A stretch of DNA of 64,000 nucleotides, from the NCBI GenBank assembly GCA_028287065.1, contig JAQBQJ010000098.1, forward strand, positions 1-64,000, read 5' to 3'. The translations under genes and the position numbers were made by a program. Position 1 is the first letter of the stretch. Each line of letters starts with the position of its first letter. This DNA comes from Labilithrix sp. (lineage in GTDB: Bacteria; Myxococcota_A; Polyangia; Polyangiales; Polyangiaceae). Positions 1 through 8,620 of the stretch are shown here, in pieces. A model generated the notes under the pieces. The model was not told where the DNA came from, ran no database searches, and worked only from the letters and a program-made list of their open reading frames with translations.

Positions 1-1
1 G

Positions 2-751
2 ACGGTCACGAGCGCGAAGCCCGCACCCGCCCCACCCGCCCCGTCCGCGGCACCCGCGGCATCGAGCGCCTCGAGCACGCCGAGCGCCGCGAGCGCCGCG
101 CCCGCGCCGGGAGCGACCGTCCTGCGCTTCGACGACGAGACCGAAGGCGCGATGCCCGCGAGCGTCGAGCCGGTCGTCGGCGACTGGACGATCGGCCGCG
201 CCGGCGATGCCAAGGGCCTGATGGTCGACGGTTCGAAGTGGCGCAACGGAACGCCGTCGGTGAACCTCGCCGATCAAGCCAAGCGCCTCTACGGCGATCG
301 CTACGCCGAGTTCCTCGACGGCGTGAAGACGTTCGCGTTCTATCCGCTCGCCGTCGCGCGCGCGCCGGCGCCGACCGGCGACATGCGGCTGAGCGTTCGC
401 TTCTATCCGATCGCCGGCAGCGTCGATCAGGCCGCCGGCATCGCGTTCGGCATCGCGCCCGACGGCAGCTACACCGGCGTGCGCGCGAACGCGCTCGAGG
501 ACAACCTCCTCTACTTCACCGTCGTGAAGGGCAAGCGCACGGTCCACGACACGGTCCGCGGCGTCGCCACACCGAGCCGCACATGGCACACGCTCGCTCT
601 CGAGCTGCGCGGCACGAACCTCTTCGTGACGATCGACGGCGCAAAGCGCTTCGAGAAGAAGCTCGATGGCGTGCCGCACGGCCGCGTCGGGCTGTGGTCG
701 AAGGCCGATTCGAAGGTGCTCTTCGACGACTTCGAGATCGCGCCGCTGTGA
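2..751 (+). CDS. Secreted DUF1080/LamG-like protein, 3' part
   Basis: The reading frame is open from the first bases of the window, so the start codon lies upstream and only the C-terminal ~249 residues are visible. The first ~40 residues are an Ala/Pro/Ser-rich linker of the kind that follows a lipoprotein signal in myxobacteria. The rest is a beta-sandwich-like domain (FDDETEG, GDWTI, RANALEDN, SRTWHTL, VGLWSKADS, FDDFEI) typical of DUF1080 / LamG-like carbohydrate-binding or 3-keto-glycoside hydrolase folds. I see no convincing catalytic site, so binding is as likely as hydrolysis. It is convergent with, and related to, the gene ending at 756. Confidence 0.75.
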   Translation, partial: TVTSAKPAPAPPAPSAAPAASSASSTPSAASAAPAPGATVLRFDDETEGAMPASVEPVVGDWTIGRAGDAKGLMVDGSKWRNGTPSVNLADQAKRLYGDRYAEFLDGVKTFAFYPLAVARAPAPTGDMRLSVRFYPIAGSVDQAAGIAFGIAPDGSYTGVRANALEDNLLYFTVVKGKRTVHDTVRGVATPSRTWHTLALELRGTNLFVTIDGAKRFEKKLDGVPHGRVGLWSKADSKVLFDDFEIAPL

Positions 752-755
752 GCGG

Positions 756-1433
756 CTAGAGCTCGGTCGCTTCGAGATCGTCGAACGCGGTGACCGAGTC
801 GGCCTTGGTCCACACGCCTACCTTTCCGCCCGCAGGGAACGTGCCCTCGTCGACGCTCACCACCTCGTGGCCGTCCCACACCACGCGAATGTGCGCGCCC
901 TCCATGAAGGCCTCGAGCGTGTGCCAGTCGTTCGAGGTCACGCTCATCCCGGCGCCGCCGAGCTGCTGGCGATCGTTGGCGACCACCCGATAGACGTTCA
1001 CGTTGTCCTCCAGCGCGTTCGCGCGCGCGACGTAGTAGTTGTCGCTGTCCTTCGCGCGCCAGATGATCCCGCACGCGCGATCGGTGCTGCCGCCGCGCAT
1101 CGAGCAGCGGACCTTCACGTGGACGTTGGTGAAGGCGGTATCGCGCAGGAGCAGGCGCGGGAAATCCGGATCCTCGAGCTCGCCGATCTGCGCGAGCACG
1201 CGGTGTCCGTTCTCCTGCTCGATCGTCCAGTCGCCGAGGACGTGCGCGAACGGCGCCGGCGTGCCCTTGCCGAGCGAGAGCTCCTCGAAGTCGACCTTGC
1301 GCGCCGTTCCTTTCACCGCAGGCGTCGAGGCGCCGCCGTCCGTGAAGGTGTACGGCGTGGGATCGGCGGCGCACGCGACGGCGGCGACGCCGAGCAGCGC
1401 GAGAGTGGCGAGCGAGCGCATGGCTGTGTTCAC
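756..1433 (-). CDS. Secreted DUF1080/LamG-like protein
   Basis: 225 residues. The GTG start at 1433 overlaps the stop of the upstream beta-propeller gene as GTGA and has AAGGA just upstream; an ATG at 1421 is the alternative. A signal peptide or lipobox-like stretch (LLGVAAVAC) precedes a single beta-sandwich domain with DFEELSLG, GDWTIEQENG, RANALEDN, SNDWHTLEAF, VGVWTKADS and FDDLEATEL. These blocks match those of the convergent neighbour, so the two are paralogues. The family includes 3-keto-disaccharide hydrolases and lectin-like proteins; the substrate cannot be read from the sequence. Translational coupling suggests it works with the beta-propeller lipoprotein. Confidence 0.8.
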   Translation of the reverse strand: MNTAMRSLATLALLGVAAVACAADPTPYTFTDGGASTPAVKGTARKVDFEELSLGKGTPAPFAHVLGDWTIEQENGHRVLAQIGELEDPDFPRLLLRDTAFTNVHVKVRCSMRGGSTDRACGIIWRAKDSDNYYVARANALEDNVNVYRVVANDRQQLGGAGMSVTSNDWHTLEAFMEGAHIRVVWDGHEVVSVDEGTFPAGGKVGVWTKADSVTAFDDLEATEL

Positions 1434-2458
1434 GGTGTCCTTCGATCCTGTTCGAGCAAGAGCACGCGGCCGTGGGCGGGATCGCAGATCCAGACCGAGC
1501 CGTCGTCGTCGACTGCGGCGCACGTCGCGCCCTTCGCCGTCGTGATTTTGGAGACGAGCGAGAGTTCGCCCTGCGGGCCGACGGCGATCGTCGCAAGCGT
1601 CCCCGTGACGCCGCTCGGCGCGTGGAGCAGACCGCGGCTCGGATCGTAGGCGAGCGCGTCCATCCCCTCGCCGTACACGAGGCGGCTCGTCACCTGCCCG
1701 CCGTGCGAGAGGTCCATCGTCGTGACCTTGCCCTCGACGCAGGCGGAGAAGAGCAGCCCACGAGGCTCGTCGATGGCGAGGACACGCGAGCCGTCGCAGC
1801 CGTTCGCGAACGCACCCCGCACGGTGTGGCTCTCGAGATCGATCACGACGGTGACGCCCCGCCATGCGTTGACGTAAGCGCGACCGCGCGGGTGATCGAA
1901 CACGAGCGCCTCGGGACCGTCGGCCACCACGATCGTCGTAACCTGAGCGAACGCAGCGTCGCCACGCCGAGGATCGAGGGAGAACACCTCGATGCGCTCG
2001 GCGTCGGGCTCGGTCACCCACACCTCGCGCGCCGCCGGCTCGTAGCGAACGTAGTCGGGGATCGCCGCGAGGTCGTGCGCGGCCAGGATCGCGTGAGTCA
2101 CGGGATCGAAGACGAGGACACGCTTCGCGGTACGGTCGATCGTCACCACGAAGCCGTCGGCCTCGGCGGCCGACGTCGGCCCTTGCGTGTGTCCGCCGCG
2201 CAACGTGCTCGAGCGGCTGAAGCCGCCGACGGTCTCGGTCGAGCGCGTCGACGGATCCACGAGATGCACCTGCCCGGTGCCGCCTGCGGGTACGACGACG
2301 CGATGCAGCCCCGGCGCCCACGTGATCTCGTCGAAGCCGACGGAGCCCTGCTCGATCTGCAGCGCGGTCTCCGCCTGTCCGGCGAGAGGCTCGTCGTTCG
2401 GCGCCGTGGTGCATGCCGCTGCGAGAGCGATCACGGAGAGACCGAGGAGCGATCGCAT
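1430..2458 (-). CDS. Beta-propeller (YVTN/NHL-like) lipoprotein
   Basis: 342 residues from ATG 2458. The signal peptide ends in a lipobox (ALAAAC). The mature part has regularly spaced repeats ending in V-x-V-D/F-D-P (HLVDPST, VLVFDPVT, IEVFSLDP, VVIDLESH) typical of a YVTN/NHL-type propeller. It is paralogous to the lipoprotein at 3868-4893: both share PDYVR, REVWV/RELWV, E-P-D/S and the C-terminal C-A-V-x-D-D. It overlaps the downstream DUF1080-like gene by GTGA and is divergent from the duplicated-domain lipoprotein at 2697. Propellers of this kind usually act as binding scaffolds in the envelope; no enzymatic role is evident. Confidence 0.8.
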   Translation of the reverse strand: MRSLLGLSVIALAAACTTAPNDEPLAGQAETALQIEQGSVGFDEITWAPGLHRVVVPAGGTGQVHLVDPSTRSTETVGGFSRSSTLRGGHTQGPTSAAEADGFVVTIDRTAKRVLVFDPVTHAILAAHDLAAIPDYVRYEPAAREVWVTEPDAERIEVFSLDPRRGDAAFAQVTTIVVADGPEALVFDHPRGRAYVNAWRGVTVVIDLESHTVRGAFANGCDGSRVLAIDEPRGLLFSACVEGKVTTMDLSHGGQVTSRLVYGEGMDALAYDPSRGLLHAPSGVTGTLATIAVGPQGELSLVSKITTAKGATCAAVDDDGSVWICDPAHGRVLLLEQDRRTP

Positions 2459-2528
2459 GGTGCGGCCCGACGGCAGCAATGGATGTGCCGCGGGGTAGAT
2501 TCCGTCGTTTCCGCGTCGACTGTCCCCT

Positions 2529-2543
2529 CGAGGTGACACCTCG
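2529..2543. promoter_or_regulatory. 15-nt palindrome in divergent promoter region
   Basis: CGAGGTG-A-CACCTCG is a perfect 7+1+7 inverted repeat between the divergent lipoprotein genes starting at 2458 (-) and 2697 (+). Its left nine bases, CGAGGTGAC, recur at 23025-23033 in another divergent intergenic region. An operator is plausible but unproven. Confidence 0.35.
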
Positions 2544-2562
2544 CGCTCGCCCGTCCGCCGCG

Positions 2563-2579
2563 ACCGTCACGTCGACGTG
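2563..2579. promoter_or_regulatory. ACCGTCACGTCGA motif with palindrome
   Basis: ACCGTCACGTCGA (2563-2575) is identical to 22981-22993 in front of the triple-PAS activator gene. Here it overlaps the perfect 12-nt palindrome CACGTCGACGTG at 2568-2579. Both copies sit between divergent genes, which is compatible with a shared regulator. Confidence 0.35.
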
Positions 2580-2696
2580 CCACTCCACACGCGCGTTCGC
2601 CCCGCATTCACGCACTTCTGCATGCATCGCCGTACGGCATCGACCTTGCTCATGGCGCCGTCGGGAAGAGGGACTCAGACCCGAAAGGCCGCTCTC

Positions 2697-3848
2697 ATGA
2701 TCACTCGTCGATTCGCTTTCCGTTCGCTCGCCATCGCCTCCATGCTCGCCGTCGCTGCGGGCTGCGCCGCGCCCACCGACCACACCACGTCGGACGGCGT
2801 CGACTCCACGGCCGACGAGCTGCGCGGTCCCGGCGCCGCCGCGACCGATGCGCGCTCACCGGAGATGGGCAACGACCTCCGCGTCCTCAAGACGTCGAAG
2901 ATCACGATGGCGCAGGGCATCGCCGAAGCGGCGAAGCTCGGTCCCGTGATCGAGGCGAAGTTCGAGCTGAACGACGACAAGGAGCTGAGCCTCAGCCTCT
3001 ACCCGACGTCGCAGCCGATCACCGTCGATGCGCAGCGCCAGGAGTTCAAGGAGCTCGCCGGCGACCCGACGAAGGCGCCGTTCAAGGGCAACGTCGAGGT
3101 GTTCGCCGATCAGGAGCACCTCACGCGCTCCGCGCGCGACCTCACGCTCCTGCAGCTGAGCACCAAGTCGCTCGCGCAGGCCGTCGCCGAGGTCCCCGCG
3201 TCGGCGGGCTTCGTGTTCTGGGCCATTCCGACGATGCGCGCAGGTCGCGCGGGCGTCGGCGTGTACAGCGCGCAGGGCAAGGCGCAGCAGTATCGTTTCA
3301 TCGACGGCGGCGGCAGCCACGCGCATGCTCTTCTCCATCTCGGCACGGGTCCGGGCGCGAAGGCGACCGACCAGCGCGTCCCCGAGCTCGGCACCAACCT
3401 GAGCGTGCTCAAGACCGCGAAGATCGAGATGTCCGCGGCGCTCGCCGAGGCCGAGGAGCACCACGGCGCGACGATCGAGGCGAAGTACGAGATCGGCGAC
3501 GACGGCAAGCTGTCGCTCAGCATCTATCCGGTCGGCAAGGGCATCGCGACCGACTCGGAGCGCAACACGTTCTTCGAGCTCGCCGGCGATCCGACGAAGA
3601 CGTACTTCGCCCCGTCGAAGACCGAGTTCAAGGTCCCCGACGCCGAGCACCTCACGCGCTCGTCGCGCGACCTCACGCTCGTGCAGGCCGCGGGCTTCAG
3701 CCTCCGCAGTGCGGTAACGTCGGCGGAGCATGCGATCCCGGGCGGCTTCGTGTACTGGGCGATCCCGACGATCCGCGACACGCGCGCGGGCTACGGCGTC
3801 TACGTCCTCGGCACCGATGGGAAGTCGCATTACCTCTTCATCTCGTGA
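2697..3848 (+). CDS. Lipoprotein with duplicated PepSY-like domain
   Basis: 383 residues from ATG 2697, chosen because AAAGG lies 8 nt upstream and a lipoprotein signal follows at once (C23 in AVAAGC). The protein then contains two copies of a ~150-residue module (about 55-205 and 225-383). Each has P-E-x-G-x-x-L-x-V-L-K-T, an A-E-A helix, IEAK(F/Y)E, LSLS(L/I)YP, ELAGDPTK, EHLTRS(A/S)RDLTL and GF(V/F)xWAIPT. The IEAKFE...LSLSLYP part recalls PepSY-like folds, but I cannot assign a family with certainty. No catalytic residues are recognisable. Confidence 0.8.
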   Translation: MITRRFAFRSLAIASMLAVAAGCAAPTDHTTSDGVDSTADELRGPGAAATDARSPEMGNDLRVLKTSKITMAQGIAEAAKLGPVIEAKFELNDDKELSLSLYPTSQPITVDAQRQEFKELAGDPTKAPFKGNVEVFADQEHLTRSARDLTLLQLSTKSLAQAVAEVPASAGFVFWAIPTMRAGRAGVGVYSAQGKAQQYRFIDGGGSHAHALLHLGTGPGAKATDQRVPELGTNLSVLKTAKIEMSAALAEAEEHHGATIEAKYEIGDDGKLSLSIYPVGKGIATDSERNTFFELAGDPTKTYFAPSKTEFKVPDAEHLTRSSRDLTLVQAAGFSLRSAVTSAEHAIPGGFVYWAIPTIRDTRAGYGVYVLGTDGKSHYLFIS

Positions 3849-3867
3849 CGCTTCGAGCATCGCGCGC

Positions 3868-4893
3868 GTGAAGACGGCCGCGGTCCTCGGAGCTGCGGCC
3901 GTCCTTGCGTGCTGCGCTTCTCCCGACGGCGATGCCATCGCGATGATCCACAGCTCACCGGGCATCGGCTTCGACGATCTCCGCTGGTCGCCGTCGCTGG
4001 GCCGCGTGCTCGTCCCCGGCGGACGCTCCGGTGTGCTCGACCTCGTCACGCCCGACACGGGAGAGGTCGTCGGCATCGAGGGCTTCGCGACGACGGGAGA
4101 CTACTCCGGCGGTCACGACGACGGCCCGACGTCCGTCGACGAGGCCGAAGGCTTCCTGTACGTGACCGATCGTACGACGACGACGCTCGCCGTCGTGGAT
4201 CCTGCAAAGCAAGCGATCGTCGGGAACGTGCCGCTCGCTACGACGCCGGACTACGTGCGTTGGGTCGCGACGACACGCGAGCTCTGGGTGAGCGAGCCCA
4301 GCGGCGCTCAGATCGAGATCTTCTCCGTCGGGACATCGGTCGCTGGGGCTCCTCCCGCGCTCCGTTCGGTCGCGACGATCCCCGTGGAAAATGGCCCTGA
4401 ATCGCTCGTCATCGATCCCGTTCGCGGTCGCGCGTACACGCATCACTGGCAGTCGAGCACCGTCGGCATCGACGTGCGGACGCGCGCCTTGCTCGGAACG
4501 TGGCCGAACGGCTGCGCGGCGTCGCGCGGCATCGAGCTCGAGCCCGAGCACGGCTGGGTGCTCGCCGCGTGCAACGAAGGTACGCTGACGGTCCTCGATC
4601 CCGAGCAAGGCGGACGCGTGCTCTCGGTGCTCGCGGCGGGCGCAGGCTTCGACGTGATGGGTTATGCGCGCTCGACGCGGCACGTGTATCTAGCAGGTGG
4701 CGCATGCGCGTGTCTCACGGTCGTCGGGCTCGCGCCGACCGGAACACTGAGCGTGCTCGGTCGGTTCGACGCGCCGTCCGACACGCACTGCGCGGTCGCC
4801 GACGATCGCGGGCATGCGTGGGTATGCGCTCCTTCCGAGGGCGGCGTTCGTCGCGTGAGCGATCCGTTCCCGTCGTGGGCGGGGTCGCCATGA
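3868..4893 (+). CDS. Beta-propeller lipoprotein, paralogue of 1430-2458
   Basis: 341 residues from GTG 3868, just 20 nt after the preceding stop. This start places VKTAAVLGAAAVLACCASP directly as a lipoprotein signal; longer in-frame starts would add residues that shadow the previous gene. The mature region carries propeller repeats (LDLVTPDTG, LAVVDPAK, IEIFSVG, VGIDVRTR, LTVLDPEQ) and several Cys late in the chain (GGACACLTV). It matches the other propeller block for block. The stop overlaps the next start as ATGA, so it is probably co-translated with the barrel protein. Confidence 0.8.
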   Translation: MKTAAVLGAAAVLACCASPDGDAIAMIHSSPGIGFDDLRWSPSLGRVLVPGGRSGVLDLVTPDTGEVVGIEGFATTGDYSGGHDDGPTSVDEAEGFLYVTDRTTTTLAVVDPAKQAIVGNVPLATTPDYVRWVATTRELWVSEPSGAQIEIFSVGTSVAGAPPALRSVATIPVENGPESLVIDPVRGRAYTHHWQSSTVGIDVRTRALLGTWPNGCAASRGIELEPEHGWVLAACNEGTLTVLDPEQGGRVLSVLAAGAGFDVMGYARSTRHVYLAGGACACLTVVGLAPTGTLSVLGRFDAPSDTHCAVADDRGHAWVCAPSEGGVRRVSDPFPSWAGSP

Positions 4894-5546
4894 GCGCGCG
4901 CGCGCTCGCGTTCGTGCTCGTCTCGCTGCCCGCCGTTGCACATGCCGACCTCGTCGATGTCGGCCTTCGCACCGGTTATGCGAGACCTGTCGGCGCGTTC
5001 GACCTCGGAACGCACGCCAGCGACGGATCGTTCGGCGCGATCCCGTTCGCGCTCGACGCGACCTTCGGCCTCCAGCCAATCGAGCGCGCGCGCGTGGACA
5101 CGAGCTGGCGCGCTGCGGCGGGCGTCTTCGTCGCCTACGCTCCGACGATCCCGACGCTGTGCACGAGCGCGCCGGAGTGCATCTCCAGCATCGGCTCCGA
5201 TGTCGAGCTCGGAATGCTCGCGCGCGTGCACGCGCCGCGCATGGCCTTCGTCCTTCCCGAGGCCGAGATCGGCGCCGGCTGGTCGTGGTCGTCGCGCTCG
5301 CTCGTCGATCGCGACGCCGTATCGACGCGATCGTGGAACGGCCCGGTGCTGCTGCGTGGCGCGCTCGTGCCGTCGATCCGACTCGGCGTGCACACGCGTT
5401 TCGGGCTCGTCGTCGGCGGCTCGATCGCACGCAGCACCTCGTTCAGCCTCGAAGCGCCCGGCGTGACGCGGCACGGGATCGACGGCGCGCGGGTCCACGG
5501 AACCCTCGATTTCGGGCTGCGCTTCGCCGTCGACCTCGACTGGTGA
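4890..5546 (+). CDS. Predicted outer-membrane beta-barrel protein
   Basis: 218 residues. ATG 4890 overlaps the previous stop (ATGA) and starts a clear Sec signal peptide (ALAFVLVSLPAVAHA). The rest alternates polar and hydrophobic residues in short strands (DVGLRTGYARPVG, AEIGAGWSWSSRSL, LRFAVDLDW) and ends with an aromatic residue, as many outer-membrane barrels do. The pair CTSAPEC could form an extracellular disulfide loop. No specific family is recognised. It probably works with the co-translated beta-propeller lipoprotein. Confidence 0.7.
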   Translation: MSARALAFVLVSLPAVAHADLVDVGLRTGYARPVGAFDLGTHASDGSFGAIPFALDATFGLQPIERARVDTSWRAAAGVFVAYAPTIPTLCTSAPECISSIGSDVELGMLARVHAPRMAFVLPEAEIGAGWSWSSRSLVDRDAVSTRSWNGPVLLRGALVPSIRLGVHTRFGLVVGGSIARSTSFSLEAPGVTRHGIDGARVHGTLDFGLRFAVDLDW

Positions 5547-5626
5547 CCGCGCAGCGCTGCGACATCGCTCGGCGTTGCAGATTTCGACATTGCGTCCACG
5601 CGATCGTCCTGCGCACCATCGTGGAG

Positions 5627-6655
5627 ATGCGCATTGCGGTCGCGTTGGGAGCCGCCGTGCTGATCCTCGGTGCAACGTCGCGCGATGCGTTCGCGGCACA
5701 GCCCGCGAGGGAAGACGAGGCGGCAGCCCCGCCAGCACAGGTCGATCCTCCCGCGGCGGTCGAACCGCCGGTCGCGCCGCCGGCGCCCCTCGAGCCTCCG
5801 TCCGTCGAGCCCACGGCCTCGCGCAACAGCGAGGTGGCGTGGCGACCGTCGTGGAAGCGCTTCTCGACGGCGGAGTACATCCTCACGGGAGCGCTGTTCG
5901 CAGGTACGGCGGCCTTCGTCTTTCTCGGAGATCCCGACGCCGAGCCGAACTGGCGAGGGCCGATCCTCTTCGACAAGGGCGTCCGCAACGGGCTGCGCCT
6001 TTCGACGCGCGACGGCCGTCGCGCGGCGCAGACCGTCGGCGATGCCTTCTACTACGGCGGGCTCGCATATCCGTTCCTCGTCGACGTCGTCGCCGTGACG
6101 CTCATCGGTCATCAGAAACCGGACGTCGCCGCGCAGATGGCGCTGATCGACGCCGAGGCCTTCGCGATCACCGGATTCCTCAGCTTCCTGAGCAATGCGA
6201 CGATCCGCAGACAGCGTCCTTACCTGCGCGAGTGCGGCGCGGGCAAGCCGGATCAGGGTTTCCCCGCGTGCGAGACGGGCGGCCAGGGCGAAGGCTTCTT
6301 CAGCGGCCACACCGCGATCGCGTACACGGGCGCGGCGCTGACGTGCTCGCACCACGCGCACCTGCCGCTCTACGGAAAGAGCGGCGCCGGCGGGACCATC
6401 GCGTGCATCTCGATGCTCGCGGGAGCGACGGCCGGCGGCACGGCGCGCTTGCTCGCCGACAAGCACTACGCCACGGACGTGCTCGTCGGCGCGGGCATCG
6501 GGCTCGCGTCCGGCTTCCTCGTGCCGTTGCTGCACTATCGAGGAGGCAATGACGCTGCCGCGGAAGCCTCCGCGAAGCCGTCCGACCTCCGCGTCATGCC
6601 CGTGCCGATGCTCTCGCTCGACGGCGGAGGCATGGGCGCGGTGGGCATCTTCTGA
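5627..6655 (+). CDS. PAP2-family membrane phosphatase
   Basis: 342 residues from ATG 5627. A signal sequence (RIAVALGAAVLILGATS) and a Pro/Ala-rich stretch precede several membrane segments. All three PAP2 active-site motifs are visible: the Arg-Pro motif RRQRPYLRE, the SGHT motif in GEGFFSGHTAIAYTG, and R-x5-H-x3-D in RLLADKHYATD. The family removes phosphate from lipid phosphates such as phosphatidic acid or undecaprenyl pyrophosphate at the outer face of the inner membrane. The substrate cannot be told here. It follows the barrel gene after 80 nt. Confidence 0.88.
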   Translation: MRIAVALGAAVLILGATSRDAFAAQPAREDEAAAPPAQVDPPAAVEPPVAPPAPLEPPSVEPTASRNSEVAWRPSWKRFSTAEYILTGALFAGTAAFVFLGDPDAEPNWRGPILFDKGVRNGLRLSTRDGRRAAQTVGDAFYYGGLAYPFLVDVVAVTLIGHQKPDVAAQMALIDAEAFAITGFLSFLSNATIRRQRPYLRECGAGKPDQGFPACETGGQGEGFFSGHTAIAYTGAALTCSHHAHLPLYGKSGAGGTIACISMLAGATAGGTARLLADKHYATDVLVGAGIGLASGFLVPLLHYRGGNDAAAEASAKPSDLRVMPVPMLSLDGGGMGAVGIF

Positions 6656-6674
6656 TCCGGAGGCGCGCGCGCGC

Positions 6675-7679
6675 TCAGCCGTCGCTGCCCGCATCGCGCG
6701 GCGCAGGTGGCGTGTAGCCGGCAGGCGCGCCGGCAGCACCGAGCGGCTTTCGATAGGGCGACCAGGGCCCGCACGTCGGAACGCGCTCCGTCTTCGTCGC
6801 GCACGCCGCGGTCGTCGCGACGCCGAGCACCTTGCGGGCGTTCGCGGGCTCGGCGAGTCGATCGCATGCGGCGCGCGGCAAGAGCGCACGACCACCGGTG
6901 ACGGCATACCCTTCGCGCGCGCCGGCGCCGAGCGGAACGAGACATGGGCCGCTCGTTGCGTCGGCGCAGATGCCGCCTTCGGTCGGGGCCACCACGAGCG
7001 CAACGTTCGATCCCGAACCTCCGCCGGGCAGCGCGACGCTGCAGTCGTCGAGGCTCACGTCGGCGATCGCTCCCTGCGCGAAGCACGCGAGGGTATCGAA
7101 GCACTCTCCTTCGCCGCGACGCGAGCCGCCGCCGAACACATCGGCTTCGTCGTAGGCGGGCAACGTGGCCGAATCGATCGTCCAGTCGACGCACTGTCCG
7201 GCGATGCACGTGAGGCCCTCCGGACAGAGCCCTTCGACGTACCCGTCGGGCTCGGGCTTCGCGGCACCGACGCAGAGCCAGTCGATCGTGAGGTGCAAGA
7301 GCGCGACGCGGTCCGACGGAACGTTGGTGACGACCTCGCGCAGCGTGCGCGGGGCGCCGACCCGCGTTCCGCCGCCGCTCGCACGACCGGTGAGCACGCG
7401 GATGTGCACGCTGGTCGAAGGGTCGTCATTCGAGACGATCGAGAGCGTCGTCGGAAACGTGAGCAGGCCCGGTCGGCCGAGCTCGTCGACGGGGTTGTCG
7501 TACTTGTCGTTCGAATTCGAGCTCGTGATCTGGATCTGGAAGCGATCGAAGTCGACGCCCGGCGCATGATCGCTGTCGACCGCGAGCACGAGCGCGCCCT
7601 TTGGATCGGGCTTGCACGAGGTCGCGACGACGCAACCGGCGACGGCGAGCCCGAGCATGGCAAGTCGCAGACGCTTCAT
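6675..7679 (-). CDS. Cys-containing lipoprotein of kinase operon
   Basis: 334 residues. ATG 7679 overlaps the stop of the PEGA gene as TGATG. A lipoprotein signal (LAVAGCVVATSC) is followed by a beta-rich domain (RFQIQITSSNSN) and then a Cys-rich segment (LCPEGLTCIAGQCVDW, CFDTLACFAQG) resembling small disulfide-bonded modules in secreted myxobacterial proteins. It ends in a Pro/Ala-rich tail. No known enzyme family is recognised. As the third gene after a Ser/Thr kinase and a PEGA protein it may be an envelope component or target of that kinase. Confidence 0.75.
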   Translation of the reverse strand: MKRLRLAMLGLAVAGCVVATSCKPDPKGALVLAVDSDHAPGVDFDRFQIQITSSNSNDKYDNPVDELGRPGLLTFPTTLSIVSNDDPSTSVHIRVLTGRASGGGTRVGAPRTLREVVTNVPSDRVALLHLTIDWLCVGAAKPEPDGYVEGLCPEGLTCIAGQCVDWTIDSATLPAYDEADVFGGGSRRGEGECFDTLACFAQGAIADVSLDDCSVALPGGGSGSNVALVVAPTEGGICADATSGPCLVPLGAGAREGYAVTGGRALLPRAACDRLAEPANARKVLGVATTAACATKTERVPTCGPWSPYRKPLGAAGAPAGYTPPAPRDAGSDG

Positions 7680-8620
7680 CAGGGCACCTGATAGGCGCCG
7701 ATCGTGCCGGTCGGAGCCTCGTCGCGCGACGGACGAAACAGGAAGTAACCGCCCACCGCAGCGCCCGCGACGAGCACGCCGCCGCCGACCCACCACACCC
7801 ACGCGGGGACGCCGCTCTCGGTCTCGAGCGTGAGCTCGCGGGTCTCGCGATCGGCGAGGACGATGTCGGCACGTCGTGTCTTCGAAGATCGCGACACGAC
7901 GACGGCGTGAGGACCGACGGGCAATACGCCGGCCCACGTCCCCTCCCCGACCAGCTTGTCGTCGACGCGGATCGAGTCTCCGCTCCGGGCTCGCACGACC
8001 ACGCGTCCGACCTCGCGCTCGAGGGCGACGGCGAGCTCTTGCTTCACGCCGCCCTCGACGTCGATGGTGCGTTCGAGCGGGCGGAAACCCGCCTTCGCGA
8101 GGCGGATCTTGTGGCGGCCCATGTCGACGAGCAGCGGTTTGTCGAACGGAGTCTCTCCGACGGGCTCTTCGTCGACGGCGACGGTCGCGCCCGCCTCGTC
8201 GGCGCGCAACGCGACCTCACCGACGAGCGAGCGCACGGCGGTGGCGAACGTGAGCGCGCGCTCGAGATCGGGCGCGTCGAGCTGGCCGTCCCTCACGTAG
8301 CGTTCGATCAGCCCGAGTACCTTCACGTAGTGGCGGAGGTTTTTCTCGCATGCCGCCATGTTCCAGAGCAGGCGCACGTCCTTCGAGATCTCGTACGAGC
8401 GCCGGAACTTGGCGACGGCGCTCGCGTAGTCGCCGTCGCGGTACAGGATGCGCGCGAGGTCGTACTGCGTCTTCGCATCGCCGGTGAGGATGTCGGAGAG
8501 CGATCGCGGCTCGTCGGACAGCGGCGCGGGCGCGGGTCTCGCGGGCGGAGCAGCCTGCACGGACGACGCCGCGAGAGCAGCCACGACGAACGCCACGATG
8601 CTGCTTCGAGAAGCGGTCAT
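7679..8620 (-). CDS. TPR/PEGA-domain membrane-anchored protein
   Basis: 313 residues. A Sec signal (1-23) precedes a TPR-like helical region (QYDLARILYRDGDYASAVAKF, about 50-110). Two PEGA-like beta units follow (VAVDEEPVGETP...GRHKIRLAKAGF and IRVDDKLVGEGTW...GPHAVVV, about 135-250). A C-terminal membrane segment (WVWWVGGGVLVAGAAVGGYF) comes last. PEGA domains are extracytoplasmic surface-binding modules common in myxobacteria. The start overlaps the kinase stop (ATGA), and its own stop overlaps the lipoprotein start, so the three are translationally coupled. Confidence 0.85.
   Translation of the reverse strand: MTASRSSIVAFVVAALAASSVQAAPPARPAPAPLSDEPRSLSDILTGDAKTQYDLARILYRDGDYASAVAKFRRSYEISKDVRLLWNMAACEKNLRHYVKVLGLIERYVRDGQLDAPDLERALTFATAVRSLVGEVALRADEAGATVAVDEEPVGETPFDKPLLVDMGRHKIRLAKAGFRPLERTIDVEGGVKQELAVALEREVGRVVVRARSGDSIRVDDKLVGEGTWAGVLPVGPHAVVVSRSSKTRRADIVLADRETRELTLETESGVPAWVWWVGGGVLVAGAAVGGYFLFRPSRDEAPTGTIGAYQVP

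Noticed and set aside
756-2783. A 675-codon minus-strand frame covering the propeller and DUF1080-like genes
   Set aside because: Only its last third is a real protein. The rest is a frame-shifted shadow of the beta-propeller lipoprotein gene and is Arg-rich without domains.
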